Position numbers and translations under genes: made by a program. The notes beneath the pieces are model-generated. The model saw only the letters and a list, made by a program, of their open reading frames with translations. It was not told the origin of the DNA and made no database searches. Shown one piece after another: positions 8,921-17,448 of a stretch of 64,000 nt of DNA. The stretch's first letter is position 1; each line of letters begins with the position of its first letter. Location of the stretch: positions 2,902,001 through 2,966,000 of the forward strand of contig NZ_CP073764.1 in assembly GCF_019343105.1 (NCBI RefSeq), written 5' to 3'. The stretch is from Methylovirgula sp. HY1 (GTDB taxonomy: Bacteria; Pseudomonadota; Alphaproteobacteria; Rhizobiales; Beijerinckiaceae).

Positions 8921-9751
8921 ATGGCGCGCAACCTCAAACCCTTAAAACGTGTGGCTGCAAAGGCAACTCCTGCGGCGCGAGCGCTGATTTCCTCGCCGTC
9001 AGCGGGAATAGGACATAACCGGATGAAGCCGACTTTAATTGTAATTGGGGCTGACAAGGGCGGCGTCGGCAAGACGACGGTGGCGCGCGCCATGCTGAAT
9101 TATTTTTCCGACAATAATGTTCTCGCGCGGGCCTTCGATACCGAACATCCGCGTGGCACGTTGCAGCGTTTCCATCCCGATATGACGCAAGTGGTGGACA
9201 TCACCCAGACGCAGGACCAGATGCGTATCATCGATACGCTCAATACGGCGCAAGTGAAGGTCACCGTGATGGATACGCGGGCCGGGGCTTTGACGACCAG
9301 TCTGAAAGCGCTGCGCGAGGTCGGGTTTCTCGACGCGGCAAAGGCGGGCGAGTTCAATTTCGTTTTGTTTCACATCCTCGGACCTTCGATCGCCTCGCTG
9401 GCCGAGATTGCCGAAACCGCACCTTATGTTGCAGATGCTAACTATTTCCTGGTGAAGAACTACGTCAACGACTCGACGTTCTTCGATTGGGACCCGGCAA
9501 CCACCCAGGCCTATTTCGGCAAGGTCAAGAGCAGCGCTGAAGTTACTATTCCCAAGCTCAATGCGATGGCCTATGAGCAGGTAGAGCTTGCAGGGGTTCC
9601 GTTTTCGACTTTCATTGCCAATAAGACTGGGGCGGGTGAACCAGCCCAGCATTCTTTCACTTTGCGCGGATATGTGCGCACATGGCAGAACAAAAACGCC
9701 GAGGAGTTCAATCGCATTCGTCTGCTCGATCTCGCCGCCGGCCGCACCTGA
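8921..9751 (+). CDS. ParA/MinD-type P-loop ATPase
   Basis: Deviant-Walker ATPase of 276 residues. The nucleotide-binding loop GADKGGVGKTTVARAM (about residue 44) has the signature lysine of the ParA/MinD/Soj group, and AFDTEHPRGTL resembles the following switch segment. The first 34 residues (ARNLKPLKRVAAKATPAARA) are basic and unlike ParA; a start at M35 (MKPTLIVIG) is an alternative. No ParB partner is adjacent. The C-terminal half (residues 130-276) diverges from plasmid ParA proteins. A related but altered ATPase gene lies 260 bases downstream. Its role is unknown; it is not the main chromosomal ParA, which normally neighbours parB and gidB. Confidence 0.7.
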   Translation: MARNLKPLKRVAAKATPAARALISSPSAGIGHNRMKPTLIVIGADKGGVGKTTVARAMLNYFSDNNVLARAFDTEHPRGTLQRFHPDMTQVVDITQTQDQMRIIDTLNTAQVKVTVMDTRAGALTTSLKALREVGFLDAAKAGEFNFVLFHILGPSIASLAEIAETAPYVADANYFLVKNYVNDSTFFDWDPATTQAYFGKVKSSAEVTIPKLNAMAYEQVELAGVPFSTFIANKTGAGEPAQHSFTLRGYVRTWQNKNAEEFNRIRLLDLAAGRT

Positions 9752-10011
9752 GTCCTGGCGGGGGAGACCGGCCGCTCGCGTGCCAAGGTTCTCTTCCATC
9801 GCAGCAATTCTGGTGCGTCGAGCGTTTCTGGCGTTCGCGGCTGCGAAGGTTAGGAACGGAGCAGCCGCAGCCGCGTGGTCGTTCGGGATCGACTCGTCCG
9901 GGTGGGGATCTCCGCGCGGGCGAAATGAAGAAAATGCTTTTGAACGATTGGTGAAGGCGTTCGCCTTATATGGGGGCGGTAGAACGTGACGACGTTTCGG
10001 GCCGATCCATC
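9752..10011. other. Spacer between the two ATPase genes
   Basis: 260 bases, no gene. An imperfect inverted repeat (CGCGGCTGC near 9838 with GCAGCCGCAGCCGCG near 9860-9875) could form a hairpin and terminate or attenuate transcription from the first ATPase gene. Confidence 0.4.
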
Positions 10012-10716
10012 ATGAAGGCCAGAACCTTGGTCTTTATCATTTGTTCGCCGGCTGGCCGCGTCGGCAAGAGCATGGTCGCGCGTCTGCTCGGCGACTATTT
10101 CCTCGCGACCAACCGATCTTTTTTCGGTTTCGACACCGATCCGCATGAGCCCGTTCTCGCCGCGCGCTTCCCTCAGCAGGTCATTGTTTCCGATCTGACC
10201 ACCGTGCCGGGCCAGATGGCGCTCGTCGATCCGCTGCTGGTCAATGATGAAATTCCGAAGATCATCGATCTCTGGCATCGTTCGATGGAGGGCTTTTTCA
10301 CCCTCGTCGATCAGACGGACTTCATCGCGGAGGCCGTGAATGCCGGCATAGAGCCGGTGTTTTTTTTCATAGCCGATGCGTCGACGCGCTCTCTCGATGC
10401 CGCGACCCGTCTCGCGGCGCGCTACCCAGAGCAGCAGATGATCGTCGTCGAGAACGCCGGCGCCGCGCCGCTGAGCCGCGACCAGCTTGCGCGCTATCCG
10501 GCGCATCGGATCTTCAAAGTCGGCGCGCTCGATCCGGTGCTGCGCAACGCGATCGAAGATCCCGGTTTTTCGCTCTCGCGGTTCATGTTGGCGCCGCCGT
10601 CGAATATGTCCATCGTTGTGCGCAGCGGTGTCAGGGATTGGCTCGCGCGGATTTTTTCGCAGCTTCGCAGCTTCGAGCTGCGGCTCGCGCTCGAACAGGC
10701 CGAGCATCTCGGGTGA
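10012..10716 (+). CDS. P-loop ATPase related to ParA, altered Walker loop
   Basis: 234-residue NTPase in the same orientation as the preceding ParA-like gene. The N-terminus TLVFIICSPAGRVGKSMVARLLGDYFL aligns with a ParA loop, but the signature KGGVGK is AGRVGK, so the dimer-bridging lysine is missing while the catalytic GKS is kept. FFGFDTDPHEPVL matches the switch segment FDTEHPRGTL of its neighbour. ATG 10012 is preferred over an upstream start at 9970. Its role is unknown. The pair could be a heteromeric or regulator/ATPase couple. Confidence 0.6.
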   Translation: MKARTLVFIICSPAGRVGKSMVARLLGDYFLATNRSFFGFDTDPHEPVLAARFPQQVIVSDLTTVPGQMALVDPLLVNDEIPKIIDLWHRSMEGFFTLVDQTDFIAEAVNAGIEPVFFFIADASTRSLDAATRLAARYPEQQMIVVENAGAAPLSRDQLARYPAHRIFKVGALDPVLRNAIEDPGFSLSRFMLAPPSNMSIVVRSGVRDWLARIFSQLRSFELRLALEQAEHLG

Positions 10717-10746
10717 GGCTTGCGCCGGCCGTGCGCGATCGAATTC

Positions 10747-11283
10747 TCAAATCTCTGTGGTCGGCAGAGCTTGTTGGCTCCGTTGCTCGTCGGCCTCTTC
10801 GCCATGGCTGTCGATGATGGCGAGGAGGCCGCGCGCGCCCATATGGTCGCGTGGATCGAGTTCGGCGACCTTGTTCAAAAGCGCCCGGCCTTCGTCGAAG
10901 CGACGCATTTTGGCGAAGAGCCAGCCGAGTGCCCGCATGGCAAAGAGAAAGAGCCGCGGGTCGCCGTCGAAATCATTGAAATTCGCATCGCTCGCCTGCA
11001 CTGCGCGCCAGTCCTGCGGCAGGTTGTTGCGCTTGATGCCCTCTTTGACCCAGGCCTCGACATGCGGCACGCAATCGTTCAGGCGGCGGCGGTAATAATA
11101 GAATTTATAGGCGCCATAATGTGTGGCGAGATGGTCGGGCGCGAGCGCCAGGGCGCGCTTGATATGGGCCTCGGCCGCCGCGTCATCTTCCCAGCAAAGC
11201 CCGACAGCATGGAGCGCGCGCTCTGCCTCGGCCGGCAGATCTCCGCCGTAATAGCGCCGCTGCAGCCATTTTTCATCGTCCAT
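10747..11283 (-). CDS. TPR-like conserved hypothetical protein
   Basis: 178 residues from MDDEKWLQRRYYGG. It contains helical tetratricopeptide-like units: AEAHIKRALALAPDHLATHYGAYKFYYYRRRLNDCVPHVEAWVKEG, and later GWLFAKMRRFDEGRALLNKVAELDPRDHMGA, with the usual L-x-P-x spacing at repeat ends. There is no signal peptide or membrane segment. It lies 11 bases after the hydrolase stop on the same strand, so the two are probably co-transcribed. The specific function is unknown; TPR proteins usually mediate protein contacts. Confidence 0.7.
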   Translation of the reverse strand: MDDEKWLQRRYYGGDLPAEAERALHAVGLCWEDDAAAEAHIKRALALAPDHLATHYGAYKFYYYRRRLNDCVPHVEAWVKEGIKRNNLPQDWRAVQASDANFNDFDGDPRLFLFAMRALGWLFAKMRRFDEGRALLNKVAELDPRDHMGARGLLAIIDSHGEEADEQRSQQALPTTEI

Positions 11284-11294
11284 CGCTGGTGACC

Positions 11295-12053
11295 TCAATG
11301 CGCGTGATCATGATCGTCATGACCGTGATCGCCATGGTCATGATCGTGATCGTCTTCCGTAGGCTTTTTCACCAGGATCTTGGTGAGATAGTCGCCGGCG
11401 ACCAGCACCGCATCGTCATCGAGCGCGTGGCCGACGCCCTTGCGGGTCATGGATTTCACCTCGATGCCTTCCGCCTTCAAAAGTTCCTTCGTCTTGGCGA
11501 GGGAAGGGTAAGGCACGATCTCGTCGGCATCGCCATGGATGAGGAGCACCGGCGGCTTCGAACGGATTTCGGTGCCGAGCGTCTCCGTCCCTGTGAAAGC
11601 ACCGGAAAAGGCCATGATGACGGCGGGCGGCTGCGGGCGGCGCAGGCCGACTTCGAGCGCCAGACAGGCGCCTTCGCCGAACCCGACCAAAGCCAGATTG
11701 CTCGGCGGCAGGCGGCGTTTCGCCAGGATGGCGTCGAGAAAGCAATCGAGGGTTTCGGCGGCGCTGCGGATCTGGGCCTTGCGCTCTTCGGCATCGGTGT
11801 GTTGCAGATCGAACCATCGCCCGTCATGCGGGGCCTCGACGGCGAGAAACTCGGCTTTGAGGATATAGGGCTGCCAGTTGAGCGCGGTATCGAGGAACGT
11901 GTCGCTGTCGAGCGCTTGGCTGCCGATCATCACCACGAGAAAGACGGTCTTGCCGCAGGACATGGAGGCGAGCGCGCGGCCCTCGAGGGGGATCGGCCGG
12001 GCGGCGGTGGCTTGGGCGATGGCGTCAGCGATGGCTTCGGGCGTTGCAGACAC
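11295..12053 (-). CDS. Alpha/beta hydrolase of the phospholipase/carboxylesterase family, nucleophile replaced
   Basis: 252 residues. The GTG start at 12053 is set by a strong AAGGAGG 7 bases upstream, in preference to a longer frame from 12095. The fold is recognisable: LVGFGEGACLALEVG at the nucleophile elbow, LLIHGDADEIVPY with the catalytic Asp, and GVGHALDDDA with the catalytic His. The elbow reads G-F-G-E-G where family members have G-x-S-x-G, so the serine codon is GGC. The C-terminus is a 17-residue His/Asp tail (HDHDHGDHGHDDHDHAH) suggesting metal binding. Either the catalytic role is lost or the chemistry is different. Probable operon with the TPR-like gene. Confidence 0.8.
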   Translation of the reverse strand: MSATPEAIADAIAQATAARPIPLEGRALASMSCGKTVFLVVMIGSQALDSDTFLDTALNWQPYILKAEFLAVEAPHDGRWFDLQHTDAEERKAQIRSAAETLDCFLDAILAKRRLPPSNLALVGFGEGACLALEVGLRRPQPPAVIMAFSGAFTGTETLGTEIRSKPPVLLIHGDADEIVPYPSLAKTKELLKAEGIEVKSMTRKGVGHALDDDAVLVAGDYLTKILVKKPTEDDHDHDHGDHGHDDHDHAH

Positions 12054-12217
12054 GGCAGGCCTCCTTGGCTGAGAGGGTCCGTGCTGGACATGCAAAGTTT
12101 GCGCAAACCGGCGGGCGTTCCCGCGTCAGCGGAAGCACCGGCGGTGAACCGCCGGGCCGGGTGATCTTCGCGAGCATCCACGACACGCCGGACGGGCCGT
12201 CATGTCGTGAAATAGTC

Positions 12218-13360
12218 TCAGATCACATACGATTTCAGCGGCGGGAAGCCGTTGAAGCCGACGGTGGAATAGGTCGTCGTATAGGCGCCGGTTCCCTCGA
12301 TCAGCACTTTCGAGCCGATTTCGAGACTGACCGGCAGCAGATAGGGCTCTTTTTCATAGAGCACATCGACCGAATCGCAGGACGGTCCGGCGATCACGCA
12401 AGGCTCCATCCGGTCGTCGTCGAACGGCGTGCGAATCGGATAGCGGATCATCTCGTCCATCGTCTCGGCGAGGCCGTTGAATTTGCCGATGTCGAGATAG
12501 ACCCATTTTACCTTGTCGTCGTCCGCCTTCTTCGCGATCAGCACGACTTCCGCCTCGATGACGCCGGCATTGCCGACCATGCCGCGGCCCGGCTCGATGA
12601 TCGTCTCGGGAATGCGGTTGCCGAAATGCTTGCGCAACGCCTTGAAGATCGTTTGCGCATAGGTCTTCACCGCCGGGACGTTCTTCAGATATTTGGTCGG
12701 AAAGCCGCCGCCGAGATTGACCATCTGCAAGTTGATGCCGCGTTCGGCGAGGTCTCGAAAGATCTCCGCGGAAGCCTTGAGACTTGCGTCCCAGCTCTTC
12801 GGATCGCGCTGCTGCGAACCGACATGGAAGGAGAGCCCATAGGCGACGAGGCCGAGGCGATGGGCATGTTCGAGCACCCGCGGCGCCAACGCTGGCGCGC
12901 AGCCGAATTTGCGCGACAGCGGCCATTCGGCACCGGTGTTGTCGCAAAGGAGCCGGCAGAACACTTTCGCACCGGGTGCGGCGCGGGCGATCTTCTCGAC
13001 TTCGGCTTCGCAATCGACCGCAAAGAGCCTTACGCCGAGGGCGAAGGCCCGGGCGATGTCGCGCTCTTTCTTGATCGTATTGCCATAGCTGATGCGATCC
13101 GGGCTCGCGCCGGCGGCGAGCACCTGCTCGATTTCCACCACCGAGGCCGTGTCGAAGCACGAGCCGAGCCGTGCCAGCAGCTTGATCACCTGCGGGTCGG
13201 GATTGGCCTTGACCGCATAGAACACGCGCGTGTCGGGCAGGCTCTTGGCAAAGGCAAAGTAATTGTCGCGCACGACGTCGAGGTCGAGGACGAGGCAAGG
13301 CCCATCTTCTCGGCCGTCTTCGCGTCGGCGGCGCAGAAATTCGTGGATACGATCGGTCAT
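12218..13360 (-). CDS. Ornithine/lysine decarboxylase, group IV PLP type
   Basis: Makes putrescine (or cadaverine) from ornithine (or lysine); cytoplasmic PLP enzyme. It has 380 residues, typical of the short rhizobial Lys/Orn decarboxylases. Motifs: FYAVKANPDPQV (PLP lysine, about residue 50), FHVGSQ, NLGGGFP, IEPGRGMVGNAGV (PLP phosphate), and GPSCDSVDVLY (catalytic cysteine and Asp). The upstream leader on the minus strand has a GC hairpin and may be the speF leader RNA known before alphaproteobacterial odc genes. Substrate choice between ornithine and lysine cannot be read from sequence here. Confidence 0.92.
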   Translation of the reverse strand: MTDRIHEFLRRRREDGREDGPCLVLDLDVVRDNYFAFAKSLPDTRVFYAVKANPDPQVIKLLARLGSCFDTASVVEIEQVLAAGASPDRISYGNTIKKERDIARAFALGVRLFAVDCEAEVEKIARAAPGAKVFCRLLCDNTGAEWPLSRKFGCAPALAPRVLEHAHRLGLVAYGLSFHVGSQQRDPKSWDASLKASAEIFRDLAERGINLQMVNLGGGFPTKYLKNVPAVKTYAQTIFKALRKHFGNRIPETIIEPGRGMVGNAGVIEAEVVLIAKKADDDKVKWVYLDIGKFNGLAETMDEMIRYPIRTPFDDDRMEPCVIAGPSCDSVDVLYEKEPYLLPVSLEIGSKVLIEGTGAYTTTYSTVGFNGFPPLKSYVI

Positions 13361-13510
13361 CGCGGCATCCCTTCGAAGGCGCGGGGGAACCGCGCAAAAC
13401 GAACCAAGCTTCGGGTGAATGACGACGCCGGACGGCAGCGCGCGTTGTGGAGACGCCGCCGCTTCCTATGACCCGCCATTCGCGATCGACGGACAACGCC
13501 AAAGGCCACG
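13361..13510 (-). ncRNA. Candidate speF-type leader RNA of the decarboxylase
   Basis: Precedent: the speF motif lies upstream of ornithine decarboxylase genes in alphaproteobacteria. Here the minus-strand leader contains a 6-bp stem GCGCGG (13390-13395, minus reading) with CCGCGC (13379-13384) around a TTCCC loop about 20 bases before the start codon. A purine-rich stretch and further GC-rich stems lie upstream. I did not align it to the covariance model, so this is a positional candidate. Confidence 0.35.
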
Positions 13511-13988
13511 AGGGGCCTGGGCTCTACCCGCGATCAGATGCTGCGCCGTTGGACATGCGCCCCCAAACGGCATTATGCCGCCAGTTGGATCATGGCCTTC
13601 GCTTGGATTGGGATGATTCCCTTTCCGCACGCCCGGCAAGAAAGACAAGCCTCTTCGGTACGCCAGCTTTGGAGACTGGCAGAGACGAAAAAGCCCGGTC
13701 CGTCGTTGCTTTAAGTCGCGTCCCCCGTTTGGCGGGGTTCGCCGGTTCGCCTCCGGCTGTCGATTTTTTCCAGCGGTTAACCGGCCTCTTGTCCGGATCC
13801 CCGCTGCTCGACACACGACCACAGGCACGTGCGATTTGGGCAACCCCGAAGATAGGGATATCCGCGGCCATTACAAGTGTTTTCTTCAAGCCACCCGCGG
13901 CTGCCGGAACGTCGCCGTCTTGGCGCGCCGCCGCGAATTGTTCGCCGAAGGAGAAGCGGGGTTGCTGCACTTCGTCTTTTGCGCGCGT
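13511..13988. other. Intergenic region with no recognised gene
   Basis: Part of the 865-base gap between the divergent decarboxylase and opgG genes. Open frames here are compositionally ordinary and match no family. The opgG promoter should lie between here and 14225, after the palindromic repeat. Confidence 0.4.
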
Positions 13989-14040
13989 TAGAGCGTTTTC
14001 CGATCGGGTGGACTCACCCGATCGAGAGGAAACCGCTCCA
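13989..14040 (+). repeat. A-module palindromic repeat
   Basis: AGAGCGTTTTCCGATCGG, then a short loop around GGACTCACCC, then GATCGAGAGGAAACCGCTCC. The outer arms (GAGCGTTTTCC / GGAAACCGCTC) and inner arms (GATCGGGTG / CACCCGATC) give a nested stem. The same sequence recurs near 17.3, 24.8, 28.3, 41.7, 44.9 and 60.1 kb. Confidence 0.9.
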
Positions 14041-14225
14041 GCTTCGAATCACATGCACGCGCCCAAAGAAGGCCGAAAAGTAAAAGCAAAGCAGAAGCCG
14101 ATGGATGACTTTTGATCACGATCCGTCGCGCCGCATGCTACGAAGCGCTGTGAGGCTTGCCGGATGCGCAAAAGCCAATTACCCACGCGCTGGCTCCGCC
14201 GCTTCCCCCCGCTCTCGAACCGTCG

Positions 14226-15866
14226 ATGATCATGCCCGAATTGACTCGCCGCAAGCTTGCAAAATGTCTGCTCGCCCAGTCTGCTCTGTCGCCATATCTC
14301 TTGGCCGAGGGCGCCGCCAAGGGCCTTGCGGCATCGGGTGCGATGCTGCTTTCGGCGACTCAGACCTTCGCTCAAGATTTGGCGCAGGCCGCGGATCCCA
14401 TCGCCAAACGCGCACCCAAGTTCGAGTATGACGACGTCATTCGTCGCGCCAAGGAACTTGCTGCGGCACCTTATGATTCCGAACCTCCGCCATTGCCTGA
14501 TGCCCTCAGCAAGCTCGACTTCGACGCGTGGCGCGACATAAGATTTCGTCCGGAAAAGGCATTTTTGAATGAGCCGGGCAGCATGTTTCGGCTGGAATTG
14601 TTCCACCTCGGCCATCTCTATCTCTGGCCGGTGACGGTCAATATCGTCAAAGATGGGATGGCGACGCCGATTCCCTATTCCGCGAATCTTTTCAACTATG
14701 GCCACAACAAGCTCGACAAGCGGCTCCCCGTCAATCTCGGCTTTGCTGGATTTCGTCTGCACTTTCCGATCAACGCGCCAAACGTCTTCGACGAGGTGAT
14801 CGCCTTTCTCGGCGCGAGCTATTTTCGTTTCCTCGGCCGCAAGCAGCGCTATGGCATTTCGGCGCGCGGACTGACCGTCAATGCCGGCACGGACAAAGAA
14901 GAATTCCCGATCTTTCGCGAGTTTTGGATCGAGACTCCGGCGGCCCATTCCGAGCATGTGACAATTTATGCTCTGCTCGACGGTGCGGCGGCGACCGGCG
15001 CTTATCGTTTCGATCTCTATCCGGGCCGCGATTCGGCGCTCGAGGTGGCGGCGACTTTATTTCCGCGTAAGCAGAATGTGAAATTCGGCCTCGCGCCTCT
15101 CACTTCAATGTTCTTCGTCGGCGAAAACGATCACCGTTTCGACGCGGATTTTCGCGGCGAATTGCATGATTCGGACGGGCTGCTTCTCAATTCGGGCACC
15201 GGCGAATGGATCTGGCGGCCCTTGCACAATCCGCCGCAAATGGAGATTTCATCCTTTCTCGACCAGAATCTGCGCGGCTTCGGCCTGTTGCAGCGTGATC
15301 GCAAATTCGATCATTATCAGGATCTCGATCTCGCTTACGAGTTGCGGCCGAGCTATTTCATTCAGCCGCATGGGAGTTGGGGTGCCGGACAGGTCGAGCT
15401 CGTCGAGCTTCCGACACGGGACGAGGCGCATGACAATATTGTTGCGTCCTTCGTCCCGAAGGACGCGCCGGCGCCCGGGAGCCGCTTTGGCTATCGGATC
15501 ACCTCGAGTCTTTCATTGGAACAGTTTTCGCCGAATGGGCGGGTGGTGAACACATTCGAGACGACGGCTCGGGCACTGGGTGCGCCGGAGCCGGTGCCGC
15601 CGGGCTCGCGCCGGTTCCTCATCGATTTCGCCGGCGGCGACCTTGCTTATTATGCGCGCGATCCGCAGGTGGTCGAAGTCGTGCCGACGACGACTCAGGG
15701 TCGAATTTTGCGTTCCTTCATCGTGCCAAACAGCCATATCAAAGGCTTCCGCGCCATTATCGATCTCGAACTCGCCGCCGGCCAATCGACCGATCTGCGG
15801 GCGTTTCTCCGAGCCGGCACACGGGCGCTGACTGAGACTTGGACCTACCCTTGGCGGGCTTCTTAA
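14226..15866 (+). CDS. Periplasmic glucan biosynthesis protein, OpgG/OpgD family
   Basis: Acts in the periplasm in synthesis or processing of osmoregulated glucans. It has about 546 residues. The N-terminus ELTRRKLAKCLLAQSALS followed by a hydrophobic stretch to QTFAQ resembles a signal with a twin arginine, as in OpgD. Family motifs include FEYDDVIRRAKELAAAPY, FDAWRDIRFRPEKAFL, FPIFREFWIETP and EWIWRPLHNP. TTG 14157 also opens the frame, but the Tat-like signal suits ATG 14226 or 14232. The partner glucosyltransferase opgH is not in the window; a RimI-like gene follows directly. Confidence 0.9.
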   Translation: MIMPELTRRKLAKCLLAQSALSPYLLAEGAAKGLAASGAMLLSATQTFAQDLAQAADPIAKRAPKFEYDDVIRRAKELAAAPYDSEPPPLPDALSKLDFDAWRDIRFRPEKAFLNEPGSMFRLELFHLGHLYLWPVTVNIVKDGMATPIPYSANLFNYGHNKLDKRLPVNLGFAGFRLHFPINAPNVFDEVIAFLGASYFRFLGRKQRYGISARGLTVNAGTDKEEFPIFREFWIETPAAHSEHVTIYALLDGAAATGAYRFDLYPGRDSALEVAATLFPRKQNVKFGLAPLTSMFFVGENDHRFDADFRGELHDSDGLLLNSGTGEWIWRPLHNPPQMEISSFLDQNLRGFGLLQRDRKFDHYQDLDLAYELRPSYFIQPHGSWGAGQVELVELPTRDEAHDNIVASFVPKDAPAPGSRFGYRITSSLSLEQFSPNGRVVNTFETTARALGAPEPVPPGSRRFLIDFAGGDLAYYARDPQVVEVVPTTTQGRILRSFIVPNSHIKGFRAIIDLELAAGQSTDLRAFLRAGTRALTETWTYPWRAS

Positions 15867-15870
15867 GCCC

Positions 15871-16338
15871 GTGCCGATTCGTGAGGCGTATTCATCCGAT
15901 CTGGCCGCGCTGGTCGCGATCGAAAACCAATGTTTTACGAGCGACCGCCTGTCGCGGCGCAGTCTGCGCTATTTTCTTGCGTCGCCCAGTGCCACTTTGC
16001 TCGTCGCGGAAACGCGCGGCGTCGTCGCCGGCTATAGTCTCATCGCCTTCCGTAAAGGCTCGGCCATCGCGCGGCTTTATTCGATCGCGGTCGACCAGGC
16101 CTTCCGTGGCCGCAATCTCGGGCAAGCCTTGTTGAAGGCCAGCGAAAAAGCGGCGCGTGCGCGAAATGCAACCTGCATGCGCCTCGAAGTGCGCAGCCGC
16201 AATCGTCGCGCCATCGCCCTTTATGAAGGCCAGGGCTATCGCCGCTTCGATCGCATCGCGGATTATTACGAAGATGGCGCAGCCGCATATTGCTATGAAA
16301 AATCCTTGTTTGCATCGAGAAAGCCCACGCGGGATTGA
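15871..16338 (+). CDS. RimI-like GNAT acetyltransferase
   Basis: 155 residues, GTG start 4 bases after the opgG-type stop, hence probably co-transcribed. Core: IREAYSSDLAALVAIENQCF, ARLYSIAVDQAFRGRNLGQALLKASEKAARA (acetyl-CoA binding R/Q-x-x-G-x-A pattern, here RGRNLG), and LEVRSRNRRAIALYEGQGYRR, the typical RimI C-terminal beta-alpha signature. The ribosomal S18 role of RimI is not established for this paralogue, because the usual rimI neighbour tsaB is absent. Confidence 0.85.
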   Translation: MPIREAYSSDLAALVAIENQCFTSDRLSRRSLRYFLASPSATLLVAETRGVVAGYSLIAFRKGSAIARLYSIAVDQAFRGRNLGQALLKASEKAARARNATCMRLEVRSRNRRAIALYEGQGYRRFDRIADYYEDGAAAYCYEKSLFASRKPTRD

Positions 16339-16504
16339 AATCGGGTTTGTCGATGCAATCGCGTGAAGCCGCCCCGTTATTTTGCGGCGGCCTGGCGGAC
16401 TAAATGGCGCCGATCGCAGGCCAAGCCAGCGGGGGCTGCATCGTTGACTTCCATCTTGGCCAAGCTTCTATTTTAAGCGAGGACTTTGGAAAAAGGCGGA
16501 CCTG

Positions 16505-17266
16505 ATGACATTGGACGGATCAAACGACCCTTCTGCCGCTGTTGCTCCGCGGCGGCCGTTTGATGGGCAATGGTATCTGTGGGGTGATGCCGAAGCTCTC
16601 GGACCTTATGAGAGCGCCCGCATCAAGGCGATGATCGCGCAAGGTGGCGTCAATGCCGAGACGCTGATCGCACAGGTTGGCGCGACGGAATGGGCGGCGC
16701 TCAAGGATGTTCCCGTCTTCGCCGCATGGCTCGGCGGAACGCCCCGTGGCGTCGCCAATGTCGGCGGCGATCGGGTGATCGCCTTGCCCGGCTCGGGCAT
16801 TGCTGAACCGCCGGCCTCCGTTCGCTATGCCGGCTTCTGGATTCGCCTGCTCGCCTATGTCATCGACACATTCATCATCGAAGTCTTCGTCATTATCGCC
16901 GGGGCGCTTGTCGGCTTGATCGGCGCCGGGCTGGCGATGCGCAACGGGGCGGAGCCACCGAAGGACGCGATCGACCTTCTCGAGGTGATTGGCGGCCTCG
17001 TCGGTTTCACGGGGGCGATCCTCTACAATGTTGTGTTCAACAGCGGCCGTTGGCAGGCGACGCCGGGCAAGCGATTGCTCGGCATCCATATAGTCACCGT
17101 CAGTGGCGAACCGGTGGGACCCTGGCTCGCGCTCGGGCGCTATTTCGCTTACATCCTGTCCTCATTGCCGCTTTGCATCGGCTTCATGATGATCGGTTGG
17201 ACGAAAGAAAAGACGGGCCTCCACGACATGATCTGCCGGACGCGGGTTGTCCACGGAAAGCTTTGA
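16505..17266 (+). CDS. GYF_2/RDD family membrane protein
   Basis: 253 residues. The N-terminal cytoplasmic domain (GQWYLWGDAEALGPYESARIKAMI, about 20-75) is of the GYF_2 type found in front of bacterial membrane modules. From about residue 100 an RDD domain follows: RYAGFWIRLLAYVIDTFIIEVFVIIAGALVG, a second hydrophobic stretch near residues 165-180, then GKRLLGIHIV and a third helix region (YILSSLPLCIGFMMIGW). RDD proteins are poorly characterised; some take part in ion or osmolyte handling. It is alone, 166 bases after the RimI-like gene. Confidence 0.85.
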   Translation: MTLDGSNDPSAAVAPRRPFDGQWYLWGDAEALGPYESARIKAMIAQGGVNAETLIAQVGATEWAALKDVPVFAAWLGGTPRGVANVGGDRVIALPGSGIAEPPASVRYAGFWIRLLAYVIDTFIIEVFVIIAGALVGLIGAGLAMRNGAEPPKDAIDLLEVIGGLVGFTGAILYNVVFNSGRWQATPGKRLLGIHIVTVSGEPVGPWLALGRYFAYILSSLPLCIGFMMIGWTKEKTGLHDMICRTRVVHGKL

Positions 17267-17272
17267 ATCTCT

Positions 17273-17350
17273 GAGAGCATGCTCCAGCTTATTGATTTGG
17301 AGCGCTTTCCTGTCGATCTGGTGAGTCCACCTGATCGGAAAACGCTCCAG
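17273..17350 (-). repeat. A-module palindromic repeat with its 3' arm
   Basis: Minus-strand copy carrying the full A unit: CTGGAGCGTTTTCCGATC, loop, GATCGACAGGAAAGCGCTCC, then AAATCAATAAGCTGGAGCATG. The last arm (GCATGCTCC / GGAGC) adds a second stem. It sits directly after the RDD gene stop. Confidence 0.9.
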
Positions 17351-17448
17351 GGTCGCGACGCAATTAAAGTAAGGCGCGCAACCCTCTCCCTGTGCGAGAA
17401 GGAATCGTGCCAACCTTCGACGCCCGCAATTGCAACGTCGAGAAGCAC

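Noticed and set aside
12044-13471. 475-codon plus-strand open frame
   Set aside because: Antisense to the decarboxylase with intact PLP motifs; shadow frame.
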